The notes beneath the pieces are model-generated. The model saw only the letters and a program-made list of their open reading frames with translations. It did no database searches and was not told the origin of the DNA. Below are positions 43,235 to 51,521 of a stretch of 64,000 bases of DNA, in pieces. The position numbers were made by a program, and so were the translations under genes. The DNA comes from Actinocrispum wychmicini. Lineage in GTDB: Bacteria; Actinomycetota; Actinomycetes; Mycobacteriales; Pseudonocardiaceae. How positions within the stretch are numbered: the first letter of the stretch is position 1; the number at the start of each line of letters is the position of its first letter. The DNA lies in assembly GCF_004345645.1 (NCBI RefSeq), contig NZ_SLWS01000005.1, positions 372,001-436,000 of the forward strand, written 5' to 3'.

Positions 43235-43520
43235 AGGCCAGAATCGGTAACCGAATTTCGACCACCGCAGGCAGTTCGTGTTCCTCGCCGCGGCGCCGCC
43301 GGGTAGCCAGGTGGTGTTCACCTACATCCGTCAGGACTTCCTGGACGACACCGTGCTCTACGGCGGGAAGGCGGCGTACCGGGAGTTCGTGCAGAACGTC
43401 GGCTGCGGCATTTCGGGCTTCTCCCGAGCAGGTCGCCGGTTTCCTCCCGCCGTACGGGTGGACCGAGGTCGAGCAGGCCGGACGGCAAGAGTTCACCGCG
43501 CGCTCCCTGCAACCCGGTGC
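43235..43520 (+). pseudogene. SAM-dependent methyltransferase (TIGR00027-like) C-terminal relic
   Basis: Reads FVFLAAAPPGSQVVFTYIRQ, DFLDDTVLYGGKAAYREFVQ, then in another frame SPEQVAGFLPPYGWTEVEQA and GRQEFTARSL. These are the final strands of the TIGR00027/leucine carboxyl methyltransferase-like family. The SAM-binding N-terminal part is absent and the frame breaks near 43410. It runs directly into an ABC transporter relic. Confidence 0.6.
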
Positions 43521-43522
43521 CT

Positions 43523-44110
43523 CCACCCTGACCAAGCGCTATGGCGATGTCGTTGCCGTGGACCGGATCGAGCCGGGTGAGATCTACGCGCTGCTCGGCT
43601 GAACGGGGCGGGCAAGACGACAACGATTCGGATGCTGCTCGGGCTGGTCCGCCCGACGAGCGGCATGGTGTCGGTGCTGGGGCGCCCCGGTGCGTCTCGG
43701 CGGGCATGCGGTGTGGTCACGGGTCGGGTATCTGGTGGAGACCCCGGCCGCCTGCCCCGAGTTCACGGTGGTCGAGAACCTTCAGGTCGCGGCGCGGCTG
43801 CGCGAGTTGACCGGCCGAGGCCCGGTCGAGGAGGTGATCGCCCGGCTGGGCTTGGCGCCGTATGCCGATCACCGGGCACGAACCCGCCAACGGCCTGGAC
43901 CCGGCCGGGGTGGCCGAGATCCGCGGCCTGCTCCACGACCTCACTCACGAGCAGGGAGTCACTGTGGGGCTGTCCAGTCACATCCTGACCGAGGTGTCGT
44001 GGCTGGCCACCCGCATCGGCATTCTCGACAACGGGCGGCTCGTCAAGGAGATCCACGCCCGCGATCTTGCTGCACAAGCACGCCCTCGACTGAGCGTGAC
44101 CGTCCGCGAC
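43523..44110 (+). pseudogene. ABC transporter ATP-binding gene, multiply frameshifted
   Basis: Frame 1 gives LTKRYGDVVAVDRIEPGEIY, ALLG and then a stop where one base is missing before the Walker A region. Frame 2 continues with NGAGKTTTIRMLLGLVRPTS. Frame 3 has VGYLVETPAACPEFTVVENL. The last part reads HEPANGLDPAGVAEIRGLLH, DLTHEQGVTVGLSSHILTEV and GILDNGRLVKEIHA. The signature and most of Walker B are deleted. No permease follows. Dead gene. Confidence 0.75.
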
Positions 44111-44178
44111 CTAGGACCGACCGTACTCAACAGAAACGACCGGAAGGACCTGGGCGACGTGCAGAACCGGACCCACTG

Positions 44179-45462
44179 TCAGGTTGGGCGGTGCGCCAGC
44201 GCGACGCCCTCCAGGGCGGTCACCGCATCGCCGACGCCGTGGTCCGCACGAACACAGCGGCCCAACTGCTCGGCCGTGCGCGCCAGGTCGGAATCTGTGA
44301 TGGCAGTGGTGATAGCGGCGGCGAGACCGGACGGTGTGAGGTGGCGCTGCGGTAGCGGCTCGGGCGCCACGCCACGGCGATGCGCCAGCCGGGCCCAGAA
44401 CGGCTGGTCGCCGACGAAGGGGCACACCACTTGCGGACGTCCAGCGGCGAACGCCACGCCGGACGTGCCCGCGCCACCATGGTGAACCACGGCAGCAACG
44501 CGCGGGAACAACAGCTGGTGATCGACCTCGTTCACAACAAGAACGTCGTCACCCGCCGCGCTATCGGCCAGGCCGCCCCACCCGGTGGCCATCACCAGGC
44601 GCGTCCCGGCTCGTCGGGCGGCCTCCAGCACGACGGCGGTGCTGTGCGCGGGGTCACGGCCGGACATCGAGCCGAACCCGACGAACACCGGCGGGTCGCC
44701 CGCCGAGAGGAACTCCTCGACCCGGTCCGGCAGCGGCTCGGACGAGGGTGGCAGGACCCAGTAGCCGGTGGTGCGCACCGAGTCCGGCCAGTCTGCTGGT
44801 GCATGCAGCACGGCGGGACTGAACGCGTGCAGGACCGTGCCCTGGTCGTTGTCGGGTCGGCGCAAGGGATCGTGCCGTCGGCGTCGGCGCGGCAGGCGCA
44901 AGGTGTGCTCGCGCCATCGGTCGACAACCCGGCCGAACATCGCCACAGGGGCTTTCATCCCGAGGAAGGTCGCGCGATTCGCAGATGCGGGCAGCCACGG
45001 CGGGAAGCCCGCACCAGGCCAGGGGAACTCCCGAGTCGGCACGTACATCGGGACCGGCAGCGCCAGCACCGCCGGGATCCCCAGCGCCTCGGCCACATGC
45101 TGCCCGGCGAGGATCTGACCGTTGTGCACCACCAGATCCGCCCCGGCGCCCGCGCCGCGCGACGCGACGACCCAGCAATCCTCCAGCAGTTGGGTGAACA
45201 TCGCCGGCATGGTCCGTGCCTGCCGCAGCCGGGCGCGTATCCCGCCCTCGATCACTGCCCCGGCGCCTGCCGTGTCGTCCATCAATCGCATCGGACCGTC
45301 GTCCACCCCGGTGAACGGCACCCCATGGCTCGTGACGAACCCGGCGAACCGGTGCGGCGCAGTCAGTACCACCTCGTGCCCGGCCGCCAGCAGCCCCCGC
45401 GCCAGCGCGACGAAGGGCTGGACATCACCGCGTGTCCCCAGCGTCATGATCAAGACCTTCAT
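44179..45462 (-). CDS. GT1/UGT-type (MGT-like) glycosyltransferase (427 aa)
   Basis: N-terminal start MKVLIMTLGTRGDVQPFVAL is typical of antibiotic and sterol-type glycosyltransferases. The C-terminal sugar-nucleotide site reads VVHHGGAGTSGVAFAAGRPQ and VVCPFVGDQPFWARLAHRRG (the PSPG-like HHGGAGT...D/Q motif). The middle contains VFVGFGSMSGRDPA. There is no signal peptide. The ATG at 45462 follows AGGAG. It is preceded by a 28-codon stub of an ABC ATPase gene and an operator shared with another MarR module, so it is probably controlled by the divergent MarR protein. It may glycosylate and inactivate a macrolide-like compound, or a natural product. Confidence 0.87.
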   Translation of the reverse strand: MKVLIMTLGTRGDVQPFVALARGLLAAGHEVVLTAPHRFAGFVTSHGVPFTGVDDGPMRLMDDTAGAGAVIEGGIRARLRQARTMPAMFTQLLEDCWVVASRGAGAGADLVVHNGQILAGQHVAEALGIPAVLALPVPMYVPTREFPWPGAGFPPWLPASANRATFLGMKAPVAMFGRVVDRWREHTLRLPRRRRRHDPLRRPDNDQGTVLHAFSPAVLHAPADWPDSVRTTGYWVLPPSSEPLPDRVEEFLSAGDPPVFVGFGSMSGRDPAHSTAVVLEAARRAGTRLVMATGWGGLADSAAGDDVLVVNEVDHQLLFPRVAAVVHHGGAGTSGVAFAAGRPQVVCPFVGDQPFWARLAHRRGVAPEPLPQRHLTPSGLAAAITTAITDSDLARTAEQLGRCVRADHGVGDAVTALEGVALAHRPT

Positions 45463-45477
45463 CGGTGTGTCTCCTAC

Positions 45478-45564
45478 TCAGGTGAGGTCCAGGGGCAGCC
45501 CGGCAGGGCCGAAACGGCGGCCGTAGGTCATGGTGAGCTGGTCGAGCTGGATCACCGATTCCAT
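45478..45564 (-). pseudogene. 28-codon stub of an ABC ATPase gene, leader of the glycosyltransferase
   Basis: The frame starts MESVIQLDQLTMTYGRR, almost the same as the start of the ABC ATPase at 35016 (MESVIRLDRLVKAYGPR). It ends after 28 codons with a TGA located 15 bp before the glycosyltransferase start. It keeps the ATG and the upstream operator, so it would be translated as a leader peptide. Best read as the remains of an ABC gene replaced by the glycosyltransferase. Confidence 0.7.
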
Positions 45565-45582
45565 ACCCCGGACAGTACTGAG

Positions 45583-45604
45583 TATTTGGAAATCTGCAAA
45601 CACT
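45583..45604. promoter_or_regulatory. Operator B, near-identical copy of operator A
   Basis: TATTTGGAAATCTGCAAACA followed by CT matches the reverse complement of 34976-34997 at 21 of 22 positions, and the flanking AACTGTTA is also shared. It lies between the divergent glycosyltransferase leader and MarR gene B. One arm has a mismatch compared with copy A. Confidence 0.75.
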
Positions 45605-45645
45605 GCGAACTGTTAGGATCACGTCGAGACGATCGAGGGAGAGGC

Positions 45646-46101
45646 ATGTCCGACACCGCCGACGCGGCCGAACAACTCGCACTGATGCTCACGCAGAACG
45701 GCCTGCAACGGATGACCGCACGTGTCCTCGCGGCGTTCCTCTTCGCCGAGCAAGACACCGTCACCGCAGGTGAGATCGCCGAACAACTCGCGATCAGCGC
45801 CGGATCGGTGTCGACCGCCATCAAGTCGCTCATCAGCGTCGGCCTGATCGAACGGGTACCGGCGCCCGGCAGCCGCCGCGAGCACTTCCGCGTCCCCGAC
45901 GAGGGCTGGGCCAGGTTGCTGTCCACCCAGAACACGGTCGTGCAGATGATGGAAGAGGCCGCGAACAAGGGCATCCAAGCAGCGGGTGAAGGCAGCATCG
46001 CCGGGCGGCGGCTGGCGAACATGCGTGACTTCTACGCCCACGTCATGCGAGAACTCCCCGCCGTTGTTGACCGCTGGCGCGCCAACCGCACCTCCGAATG
46101 A
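45646..46101 (+). CDS. MarR/GbsR-type transcriptional regulator B (151 aa)
   Basis: Full-length paralogue of the regulator at 34473. It shares AEQLALMLTQNGLQRMTARV, the HTH EIAEQLAISAGSVSTAIKSL, VGLIERVPAPGSRREHFRVP and the terminal MRDFYAHVMRELPAVVDRWR, with substitutions throughout. The ATG at 45646 follows GGGAGAGG. It is divergent from the glycosyltransferase, with the common operator between. Because the HTH and operator are so similar to copy A, cross-regulation of the ABC exporter and the glycosyltransferase is likely. Confidence 0.88.
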   Translation: MSDTADAAEQLALMLTQNGLQRMTARVLAAFLFAEQDTVTAGEIAEQLAISAGSVSTAIKSLISVGLIERVPAPGSRREHFRVPDEGWARLLSTQNTVVQMMEEAANKGIQAAGEGSIAGRRLANMRDFYAHVMRELPAVVDRWRANRTSE

Positions 46102-46259
46102 TCCGCGCACACCGATCCGAGCGGGTTCCCGACCCGACCCTCTCGACGTTGGCACTCGTTGACGCTGGCTGATTCTGATCCTCGCGACGACCGCGCTTCA
46201 CGCTCCGGCCTGGGCTTCCAGTTGGGTGTCAACCATCCGTCCTGGCGAGTCGGCCCTGA

Positions 46260-46451
46260 TCACTGCCACGTGTCCACGGAGATCGGCCGACGATGCGCCT
46301 CCCAATGGCGGGCGTGCTCCGCCTTCGCCTGCTCAAGGAGGTCGTCATCGGTCATCACGGAGGTCGGCTGCGTGATCCGTTGGTCCGGCGATGCGTTGTC
46401 GGACTCCGAGCCGGTCACGGACGACGCCGACACGTCGGCGATTTGAGCCAA
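46260..46451 (-). pseudogene. Fragment resembling integrative-plasmid (DUF2637-type) protein
   Basis: A short minus-strand frame with VMTDDDLLEQAKAEHARHWE and AHRRPISVDTW. This resembles the C-terminal end of proteins on actinomycete integrative plasmids (pattern LL..A...H...W..H.RPIS...L), but it stops before the usual HTH. Weak evidence. The rest of 46102-46580 shows no gene. Confidence 0.3.
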
Positions 46452-46579
46452 GTCGCCGACAGAGATGGTCGCCTCGGGAGGCCGGTCGAGATGACCCGCC
46501 TGTCGATGCGGGGGATCGTGCGGCCGGCATTGACCTCCGTCACCCGCCGCACGCTGATCAGCGTGCGGCGCGTGAGCGG

Positions 46580-46984
46580 AGCATCAGTTTCTGCAGGTGG
46601 CGGACCGTTGACGCGCAGGAGTTGCGTTCGGTGATGGCACGGCCGCCGGTCCTCTCGTTGCTGGAACAGTCCTATCAGGACACGGCGGAGATGCTCGGCG
46701 GGATCGGCGACGCCGGCTGGGTGGCGCAGAGCGGGTGCGCGCGCTGGACGGTGCGCCAAGCGGGCAATCATCTGGGCGGCGCGCTCGGGTTGCTGGGCGG
46801 GATCGCTGGGGGAGGGGCCATCGATCCGTCTGAAGTGGACGCTCAACGGGCTGCGGACATCCCAGGGGAACGGCTAGCCGGGATCAGCTCGCTGGAATCG
46901 CTGGTGCACGGCTGGGACATTGCCAGTGGGGCGGCCGCGGATCCGTTCACGGCGTTGCTCGGGCACCTCGGCCGTCGGGCCTGA
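46580..46984 (+). pseudogene. Decayed copy of the maleylpyruvate isomerase-like gene
   Basis: From VDAQELRSVMARPPVLSLLE through YQDTAEMLGGIGDAGWVAQS and ARWTVRQAGNHLGGALGLL it follows the gene at 19806. About 35 codons are then missing (GTDWPDLVEAFGR...) between AQRAAD and IPGERLAGISSLESLVHGWD. A second deletion lies before AADPFTALLGHLGRRA, which is identical to the C-terminus of the full gene. The NTF2 part is lost. Confidence 0.8.
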
Positions 46985-46996
46985 GAGGATCAGGGC

Positions 46997-47152
46997 ATGG
47001 CGTACGACGAAGGTTTGGCGACCCGGTTGCGGGAGTTGATCGGTGAGCTGCCCGGGGTCGACGAGAAGCGTATGTTCGGCGGCCTTGCCTTCCTGCTCAA
47101 CGGGAACATGGCCTGCGGTGTGATCACCATCGCTTTCCGGGAGGCTGACTGA
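46997..47152 (+). pseudogene. Truncated TfoX N-terminal domain protein (51 aa)
   Basis: MAYDEGLATRLRELIGELPG followed by VDEKRMFGGLAFLLNGNMAC matches the start of TfoX/Sxy-like N-terminal domain proteins (usually about 100-115 aa). After GNMACGV the family sequence stops and nine unrelated residues lead to a TGA. Two bases later the SRPBCC gene starts. Probably a deletion product. Confidence 0.65.
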
Positions 47153-47153
47153 G

Positions 47154-47609
47154 ATGACGGTTGATGTCCATCCTGCAGTGCTCATTCACCGGCCGCCCGC
47201 TGACGTGGCGGCGTTCATGTTCGATCCGCGGCATGATCTGGAGTGGACGGGTGGGATCACGTCGAGCACGCCGGCCCAGCCGGGTCCGCTCGTCGAGGGC
47301 GCGACGGTGGAGCGGACGGCGAAGTTTCTTGGCCGGACGTTCGTCTATGGCTACGTCGTCACCGCGCATGAGCCAGACCGGCTGGTTGAGATGACGGTCG
47401 ACCGGCCGTTTCCGATGGTCGTGCGTTACGAACTGGCCGCTGACCCCGAGGGCACACGGGTGTCCATTCACGCATCGGGTGGACCCGGCCGCTTTTTCGG
47501 GTGGCTCACACCCCTGCTTACGCGCCAGGTTCGCAAGAACATCACAGACGACCTCGAACGACTGCGCGCCTGCCTGGAGTCCCCAGCCGGCCGCGCCGAG
47601 ACGCAGTGA
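47154..47609 (+). CDS. SRPBCC family protein (151 aa)
   Basis: A polyketide cyclase/START-like fold: VLIHRPPADVAAFMFDPRHD, then EWTGGITSSTPAQPGPLVEG, GATVERTAKFLGRTFVYGYV, VEMTVDRPFPMVVRYELAAD and a long C-terminal helix (TRQVRKNITDDLERLRACLE). The ATG at 47154 is one base after the stop of the TfoX fragment. Ligand unknown; it is not closely similar to the SRPBCC protein at 25775. Confidence 0.82.
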   Translation: MTVDVHPAVLIHRPPADVAAFMFDPRHDLEWTGGITSSTPAQPGPLVEGATVERTAKFLGRTFVYGYVVTAHEPDRLVEMTVDRPFPMVVRYELAADPEGTRVSIHASGGPGRFFGWLTPLLTRQVRKNITDDLERLRACLESPAGRAETQ

Positions 47610-47675
47610 TCATGGACGTTGTCGACCGGAGTGTCGGCTCGGCATCTTGAGTGCTACCGGCCTGCGGTTCGTACG

Positions 47676-48521
47676 CTACGGGTTGTGCTTCACCAGCACG
47701 GCCCGGGTGTAGAGCAGATCGAACCCCTGGCGTTGCGCGTTCTGCTGCGACTTGGAGCCCGGTTGGGTGGTGATGACGGCGACGTCACAGCCCGCGGCCT
47801 TGGCGTCGGCGAGCCGGGCCGACAGCAGCGCGGACTGGATACCGCGGCGGCGATGCACGGGCGCGGTCGCAGCGCCCGCGAACTGGGCGATGCCCTCGGA
47901 CACACGCAGACCGGCCCCACCGGCGAGGACGTCTGCGCGTACCGCGGCATAGCGCCGCACCCCGGCTGATGCCGAGTCACGCAGGGCACGTTGGTAGATC
48001 TCCCGCGGAAACTCCTCGTGCCACGGCACTCCCTGGGTGTCGGGCTCGGCGACGGCCTCGGCCATCACATCGAGCCAGTGTTCGAACTCGTCGTCCCCGC
48101 TGGGTCGGATCACGATCCCCGCGGGCGAGGATCGCTCGTACTCGCCGTCGAGCGCGAGGCCGAGCACGTTCTCGAACGATTCGAGCCGGTAGCCGCGCGC
48201 GGTGAGCAGGGCGCCGATCTCGGGATCGGCCAGGTGGGCCAGTTCGACCTGGGGCGTGGCGCCGTGGGCGGCGAACGCCTCCTCGACCGCGTCGAGGTCG
48301 GCCGCGCTCGGTAGGCCGTCGAAGCCGAGCCCAGCGACCTTGTTGTACGGCGAGTCTTCCTCTGCGAAGCTCGCCACCCCACCCGCGACGACACGGACGA
48401 AACCCTTGGTGCCGCGCCGTTGGGCAGCCTCGGCGCATTCGGCCATCAGCAGCGCCTCGGCCCGCTCGATCCGCTCGGCGAGAGCGAGATCGCAGAACAG
48501 GGGTGTTCGGTCGGCGGTCAT
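47676..48521 (-). CDS. GNAT family N-acetyltransferase (281 aa)
   Basis: The C-terminal half is the GNAT domain: VRADVLAGGAGLRVSEGIAQ, FAGAATAPVHRRRGIQSALL (acetyl-CoA loop HRRRGIQ), SARLADAKAAGCDVAVITTQ, PGSKSQQNAQRQGFDLLYTR. The N-terminal half is a degenerate acetyltransferase-like domain (VAGLGFDGLPSAADLDAVEE). The ATG at 48521 with GGAG is preferred over a GTG at 48584. Substrate unknown. Divergent from the next GNAT gene. Confidence 0.83.
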   Translation of the reverse strand: MTADRTPLFCDLALAERIERAEALLMAECAEAAQRRGTKGFVRVVAGGVASFAEEDSPYNKVAGLGFDGLPSAADLDAVEEAFAAHGATPQVELAHLADPEIGALLTARGYRLESFENVLGLALDGEYERSSPAGIVIRPSGDDEFEHWLDVMAEAVAEPDTQGVPWHEEFPREIYQRALRDSASAGVRRYAAVRADVLAGGAGLRVSEGIAQFAGAATAPVHRRRGIQSALLSARLADAKAAGCDVAVITTQPGSKSQQNAQRQGFDLLYTRAVLVKHNP

Positions 48522-48688
48522 GGGCTCCGTGCTCGTTTCGCTTCGGGACGTGCCGTCACCGGGCGGAAACGACTTCTCCACCATGCCTGAGCCTGACCGG
48601 GCGGCGGTAGCCGCAACAGCTTACGTGGCGCTTACCGGTCGACGGTCGACGCGCGATCCGGTCACCTTGTCTGTGAGACTTTCCGATC

Positions 48689-49222
48689 ATGCGCGATCGA
48701 TTGAACGTCGATGACGTGTGCGTGGGTCTGTACACCGGTTCCCGCGACGCACTGCGGCCGTTGTTCGAGTTGTCCGAGGACTCGCCGGCTCAGCTCGACA
48801 GCTACCTGTCCGCCGGGCGGATCCTGGTCGCGCTGCACGGCGCCGACGTCGTCGGTCACCTGCAGCTCGTGGGTGCCGACCAGCCGGGTGTGGTCGAGCT
48901 CAAGAACATGGCGGTCCGGGAAGACCTGCAGGGCCTGGGCATCGGCGCTCGGCTGGTGCGAGCCGCCGTCGATCTGGTCGCCGCCGAGGCCGCGTCGGCG
49001 TTGGTGGTCGCCACGGCCGCGGCCGACATCGGCAATCTCCGCTTCTACCAACGACAGGGCTTCCGCATGCGCGCGATCGAGCGGGACGCCTTCACCCCTG
49101 CCACCGGCTACGCCCCGGGAATCCGGATCGACGGCATCGAACTGCGCGACCGGGTCTGGCTGGACCACCAGCTCACGGCAGGGGTTCCGACGTACTATCC
49201 GGCCGAGGCCGAGCGCTGCTGA
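48689..49222 (+). CDS. GNAT family N-acetyltransferase (177 aa)
   Basis: A single GNAT domain: ILVALHGADVVGHLQLVGAD, VVELKNMAVREDLQGLGIGA (acetyl-CoA binding LQGLGIGARL), ATAAADIGNLRFYQRQGFRM. The C-terminal extension contains AFTPATGYAPGIRIDGIELR and a Trp-rich end. Start ATG 48689. Divergent from the 281-aa GNAT gene with about 170 bp between. The substrate could be an amino compound or an antibiotic. Confidence 0.83.
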   Translation: MRDRLNVDDVCVGLYTGSRDALRPLFELSEDSPAQLDSYLSAGRILVALHGADVVGHLQLVGADQPGVVELKNMAVREDLQGLGIGARLVRAAVDLVAAEAASALVVATAAADIGNLRFYQRQGFRMRAIERDAFTPATGYAPGIRIDGIELRDRVWLDHQLTAGVPTYYPAEAERC

Positions 49223-49347
49223 CAGCACGCCGTCAGCGTCCTTGAGTAAACCCTGGGCGACCGGGCGACTACGCACTCACAAGGTGTTCTGGAAGTGCTG
49301 CCCCCTCCAATTGGACCGTACGATATGTGTGCATCCCACCGTGCGGT

Positions 49348-50355
49348 TCAGACGAAGGTGGCTTTCACCGCACGTCGTTCATGCAGTATCTGCCGGGTCA
49401 GATAGGTGACGAGCTTGTCCGTTCTCGCTCGGTTGCCGAACCCCACCAGTTTCAGCTGACCCCAGCCGCCGGCCTTCTGGTAGTTGAAGAAGAACCCAAG
49501 CGAGCGGGCCGGAAGTTTCTCAGACTCGATGATCACCGTGGCCGTGTGGGTCAGTGTCTGCCATGGATTGCTTCTCGAGTACACCGGCCTTTCCACGTCG
49601 TAGAGCCAGATGCCGCGACGGGTGCGGAACAGGACGCCCGCGTGCACTTCGATCCGTCGCTCATAGACCACGTACCAGGTGGTCCACCAGCGAAGCACCG
49701 CCCAGACTCCGGTAAACAGCAGCAGAGGCGGCCACGCTGCCCACAGTAGACGATTGGCCAGCGCCACCCAGTGTGGGCCCTGACTGCTCTGTAGGGCGAA
49801 CCACACGACCGGGATCGCCAGCAGTCCCAGCAGGGCGGCGGTCCGCAGGCCACCACCGCCCACACCTGGCGGGCACCACCACACCGGCCGGTGTCCCCAC
49901 TTCAGGTCACCTGGCGCCCCTTCGAGATCTGCGACCGTGAGGTCCTTTTTGGACATTATGTCGGCGACCGTGGCCGAAGCTGGCGGTTCCTGGGCCGGCT
50001 TGATCTCGTCCGGCGGGGTGGCCTTGGCCAGTAGTTTCTCTGCTAGGTTGTAGCCGGGCGCCAGTTTGAGGGCTTTCCGGGCGAAGTCACGTGCAGCGGA
50101 AACGTTGCCCTGGCGGAGCTCCACGCCGCCGAGTTCGACCTGCACGCGGGGCAGGATCATCGGATCCTCCGCGGCCACGTGCAGCTGTGCGGCGGCTTTG
50201 TCGAACAACCCGCGTTTGGAGTACAGGATGCCCAGTCCGAGCCTCGCACGGCTGGCCAACGGGGTGTCCAGCAACCGCGTGTACTGATCGCGGGCGCCGT
50301 TGGGGTCGTTGTCCCGACGGCTGTCCGCGTCCGCCAGGATCTCTTCGTCGGTCAT
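49348..50355 (-). CDS. TPR-membrane-bPH2 protein (335 aa)
   Basis: Residues about 20-110 are two or three TPR-like helices (RARLGLGILYSKRGLFDKAA, LRQGNVSAARDFARKALKLA). After a linker come two membrane segments (TAALLGLLAIPVVWFAL and LLWAAWPPLLLFTGVWAVL, about 170-225). From about 225 to the end is a bacterial PH-like domain of the YdbS type (WYVVYERRIEVHAGVLFRTR, GIWLYDVERPVYSRSNPWQT, TATVIIESE). A membrane anchor with cytoplasmic domains is predicted. It is the last gene in a minus-strand row with the acidic protein and the PASTA protein. Confidence 0.72.
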   Translation of the reverse strand: MTDEEILADADSRRDNDPNGARDQYTRLLDTPLASRARLGLGILYSKRGLFDKAAAQLHVAAEDPMILPRVQVELGGVELRQGNVSAARDFARKALKLAPGYNLAEKLLAKATPPDEIKPAQEPPASATVADIMSKKDLTVADLEGAPGDLKWGHRPVWWCPPGVGGGGLRTAALLGLLAIPVVWFALQSSQGPHWVALANRLLWAAWPPLLLFTGVWAVLRWWTTWYVVYERRIEVHAGVLFRTRRGIWLYDVERPVYSRSNPWQTLTHTATVIIESEKLPARSLGFFFNYQKAGGWGQLKLVGFGNRARTDKLVTYLTRQILHERRAVKATFV

Positions 50356-50370
50356 GGTCCTTCCTTCGGG

Positions 50371-51510
50371 TCAGGCGTCTTCCTCGGCCACGTCAGAAGA
50401 TTCGACTTCGACTTCGGACTCGTCGAACAGCTCGTCCAGTTCGTCGAGCTGAGCCAGATCGATGGAATCCACATCGACCTCGCTGTCCAGCAACGACGTA
50501 TGGCCGTCGTCATTGTGGACAGTCATCGAGGAATGCGTTACGTGACCGTTCACATCGGTCTCGTTTCGCTCGATCTCACGCTCATGGTGGGTGGCGTCGT
50601 AGCGTTCCACCACGGCTTCGAGCGTGCCGTCCGGGTTGCGCACCGAAGTCGTGCGCTCCCAGTTGCCGTCCGGGTGCCGGACCATGTCGGAACGTATCTG
50701 GCTGCCCACGTCGTAGACCCGCCCGTCGCCGATCCCCTGTTCGACGCGGTAGTAGCCAGTCGGCGACTGGTCCTCGATGACGTGGACGCCGGACTGCGCG
50801 TCAATGTAGTCGTGGTGGAACTCCAGCGCGTGTGAGCCGTCGGTGACCTCCCACGATCCGTTGGGGCGGTCGTGGTCGTACTGCTTGATCAGCATCTGAC
50901 CATCGGGAAGTTGTTCGTGGGAGGCGGTGATCTCGCACTCCCGGGGTTTGTTGTCTCGGTCCAGGTAGTAGTGGTGGCCGGGGGTGCCGCGGAGTTCGCT
51001 GGCCGGGATGGTGGGGGCCACCCTGGCTGGCGCCCCTGAATCGAGGTCGTGGACGGCATACGCGTGCGGGTCCGCGGCGACTCCGGACGGCTTCGCGAGA
51101 GCCGTGTCGCCGAAGGAGTCCTGTTCGGCCTCGGCACGAGGAGGGTGGAACGCGTCGACTTGACCCGGGGAGTCTTCATTGCGCACGCTGGCGCCGTTGG
51201 CAGGATGTGAAGCGGGAGGCCACTGACCACCTCTCGACGGGTGGTCGTAGAGGTCGCCTGGATCTTGGTAGTTACCGTGGCCGTCTATTTTCTCTCGGTG
51301 CACATGCGAGGTGTGCCAACCATGGTCGTAGTAGGCAACAGGTTGCCCCTCCGTCAAGCCCAGATTGTGCCCGGCCAAGGGTTGCCAATGACCGTCGCGG
51401 TGAACGAAGGTCGCACTGTGCCAGGTGTCGACGAGGCGCAGTGACCCACGGGTGTGCGAGACACCACGGCCCGACGTTCGCCAGTACACAGTCCTGGTCT
51501 CGTTACTCAT
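50371..51510 (-). CDS. Hypothetical His-rich/acidic protein (379 aa)
   Basis: The ATG at 51510 follows GAGGAAACCG. The N-terminal 100 residues are His/Trp/Gly-rich (LRLVDTWHSATFVHRDGHWQ, AYYDHGWHTSHVHREKIDGH). The middle (190-320) consists of short strand-like units with DG turns (LPDGQMLIKQYDHDRPNGSW, RHPDGNWERTTSVRNPDGTL) similar in style to Rhs/YD-like sequence, though no true repeat was found. The last 40 residues are strongly acidic (LDELDELFDESEVEVESSDV). No signal peptide. Family not recognised. It is between the PASTA and TPR-PH genes (11 and 15 bp gaps), so one operon. Confidence 0.65.
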   Translation of the reverse strand: MSNETRTVYWRTSGRGVSHTRGSLRLVDTWHSATFVHRDGHWQPLAGHNLGLTEGQPVAYYDHGWHTSHVHREKIDGHGNYQDPGDLYDHPSRGGQWPPASHPANGASVRNEDSPGQVDAFHPPRAEAEQDSFGDTALAKPSGVAADPHAYAVHDLDSGAPARVAPTIPASELRGTPGHHYYLDRDNKPRECEITASHEQLPDGQMLIKQYDHDRPNGSWEVTDGSHALEFHHDYIDAQSGVHVIEDQSPTGYYRVEQGIGDGRVYDVGSQIRSDMVRHPDGNWERTTSVRNPDGTLEAVVERYDATHHEREIERNETDVNGHVTHSSMTVHNDDGHTSLLDSEVDVDSIDLAQLDELDELFDESEVEVESSDVAEEDA

Positions 51511-51521
51511 CGGTTTCCTCG

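Noticed and set aside
44380..46101. Plus-strand frame of 573 codons antisense to the glycosyltransferase and continuing into MarR gene B
   Set aside because: Only the last 151 codons (from ATG 45646 with a binding site) are the MarR gene; the upstream part is a shadow of the glycosyltransferase.
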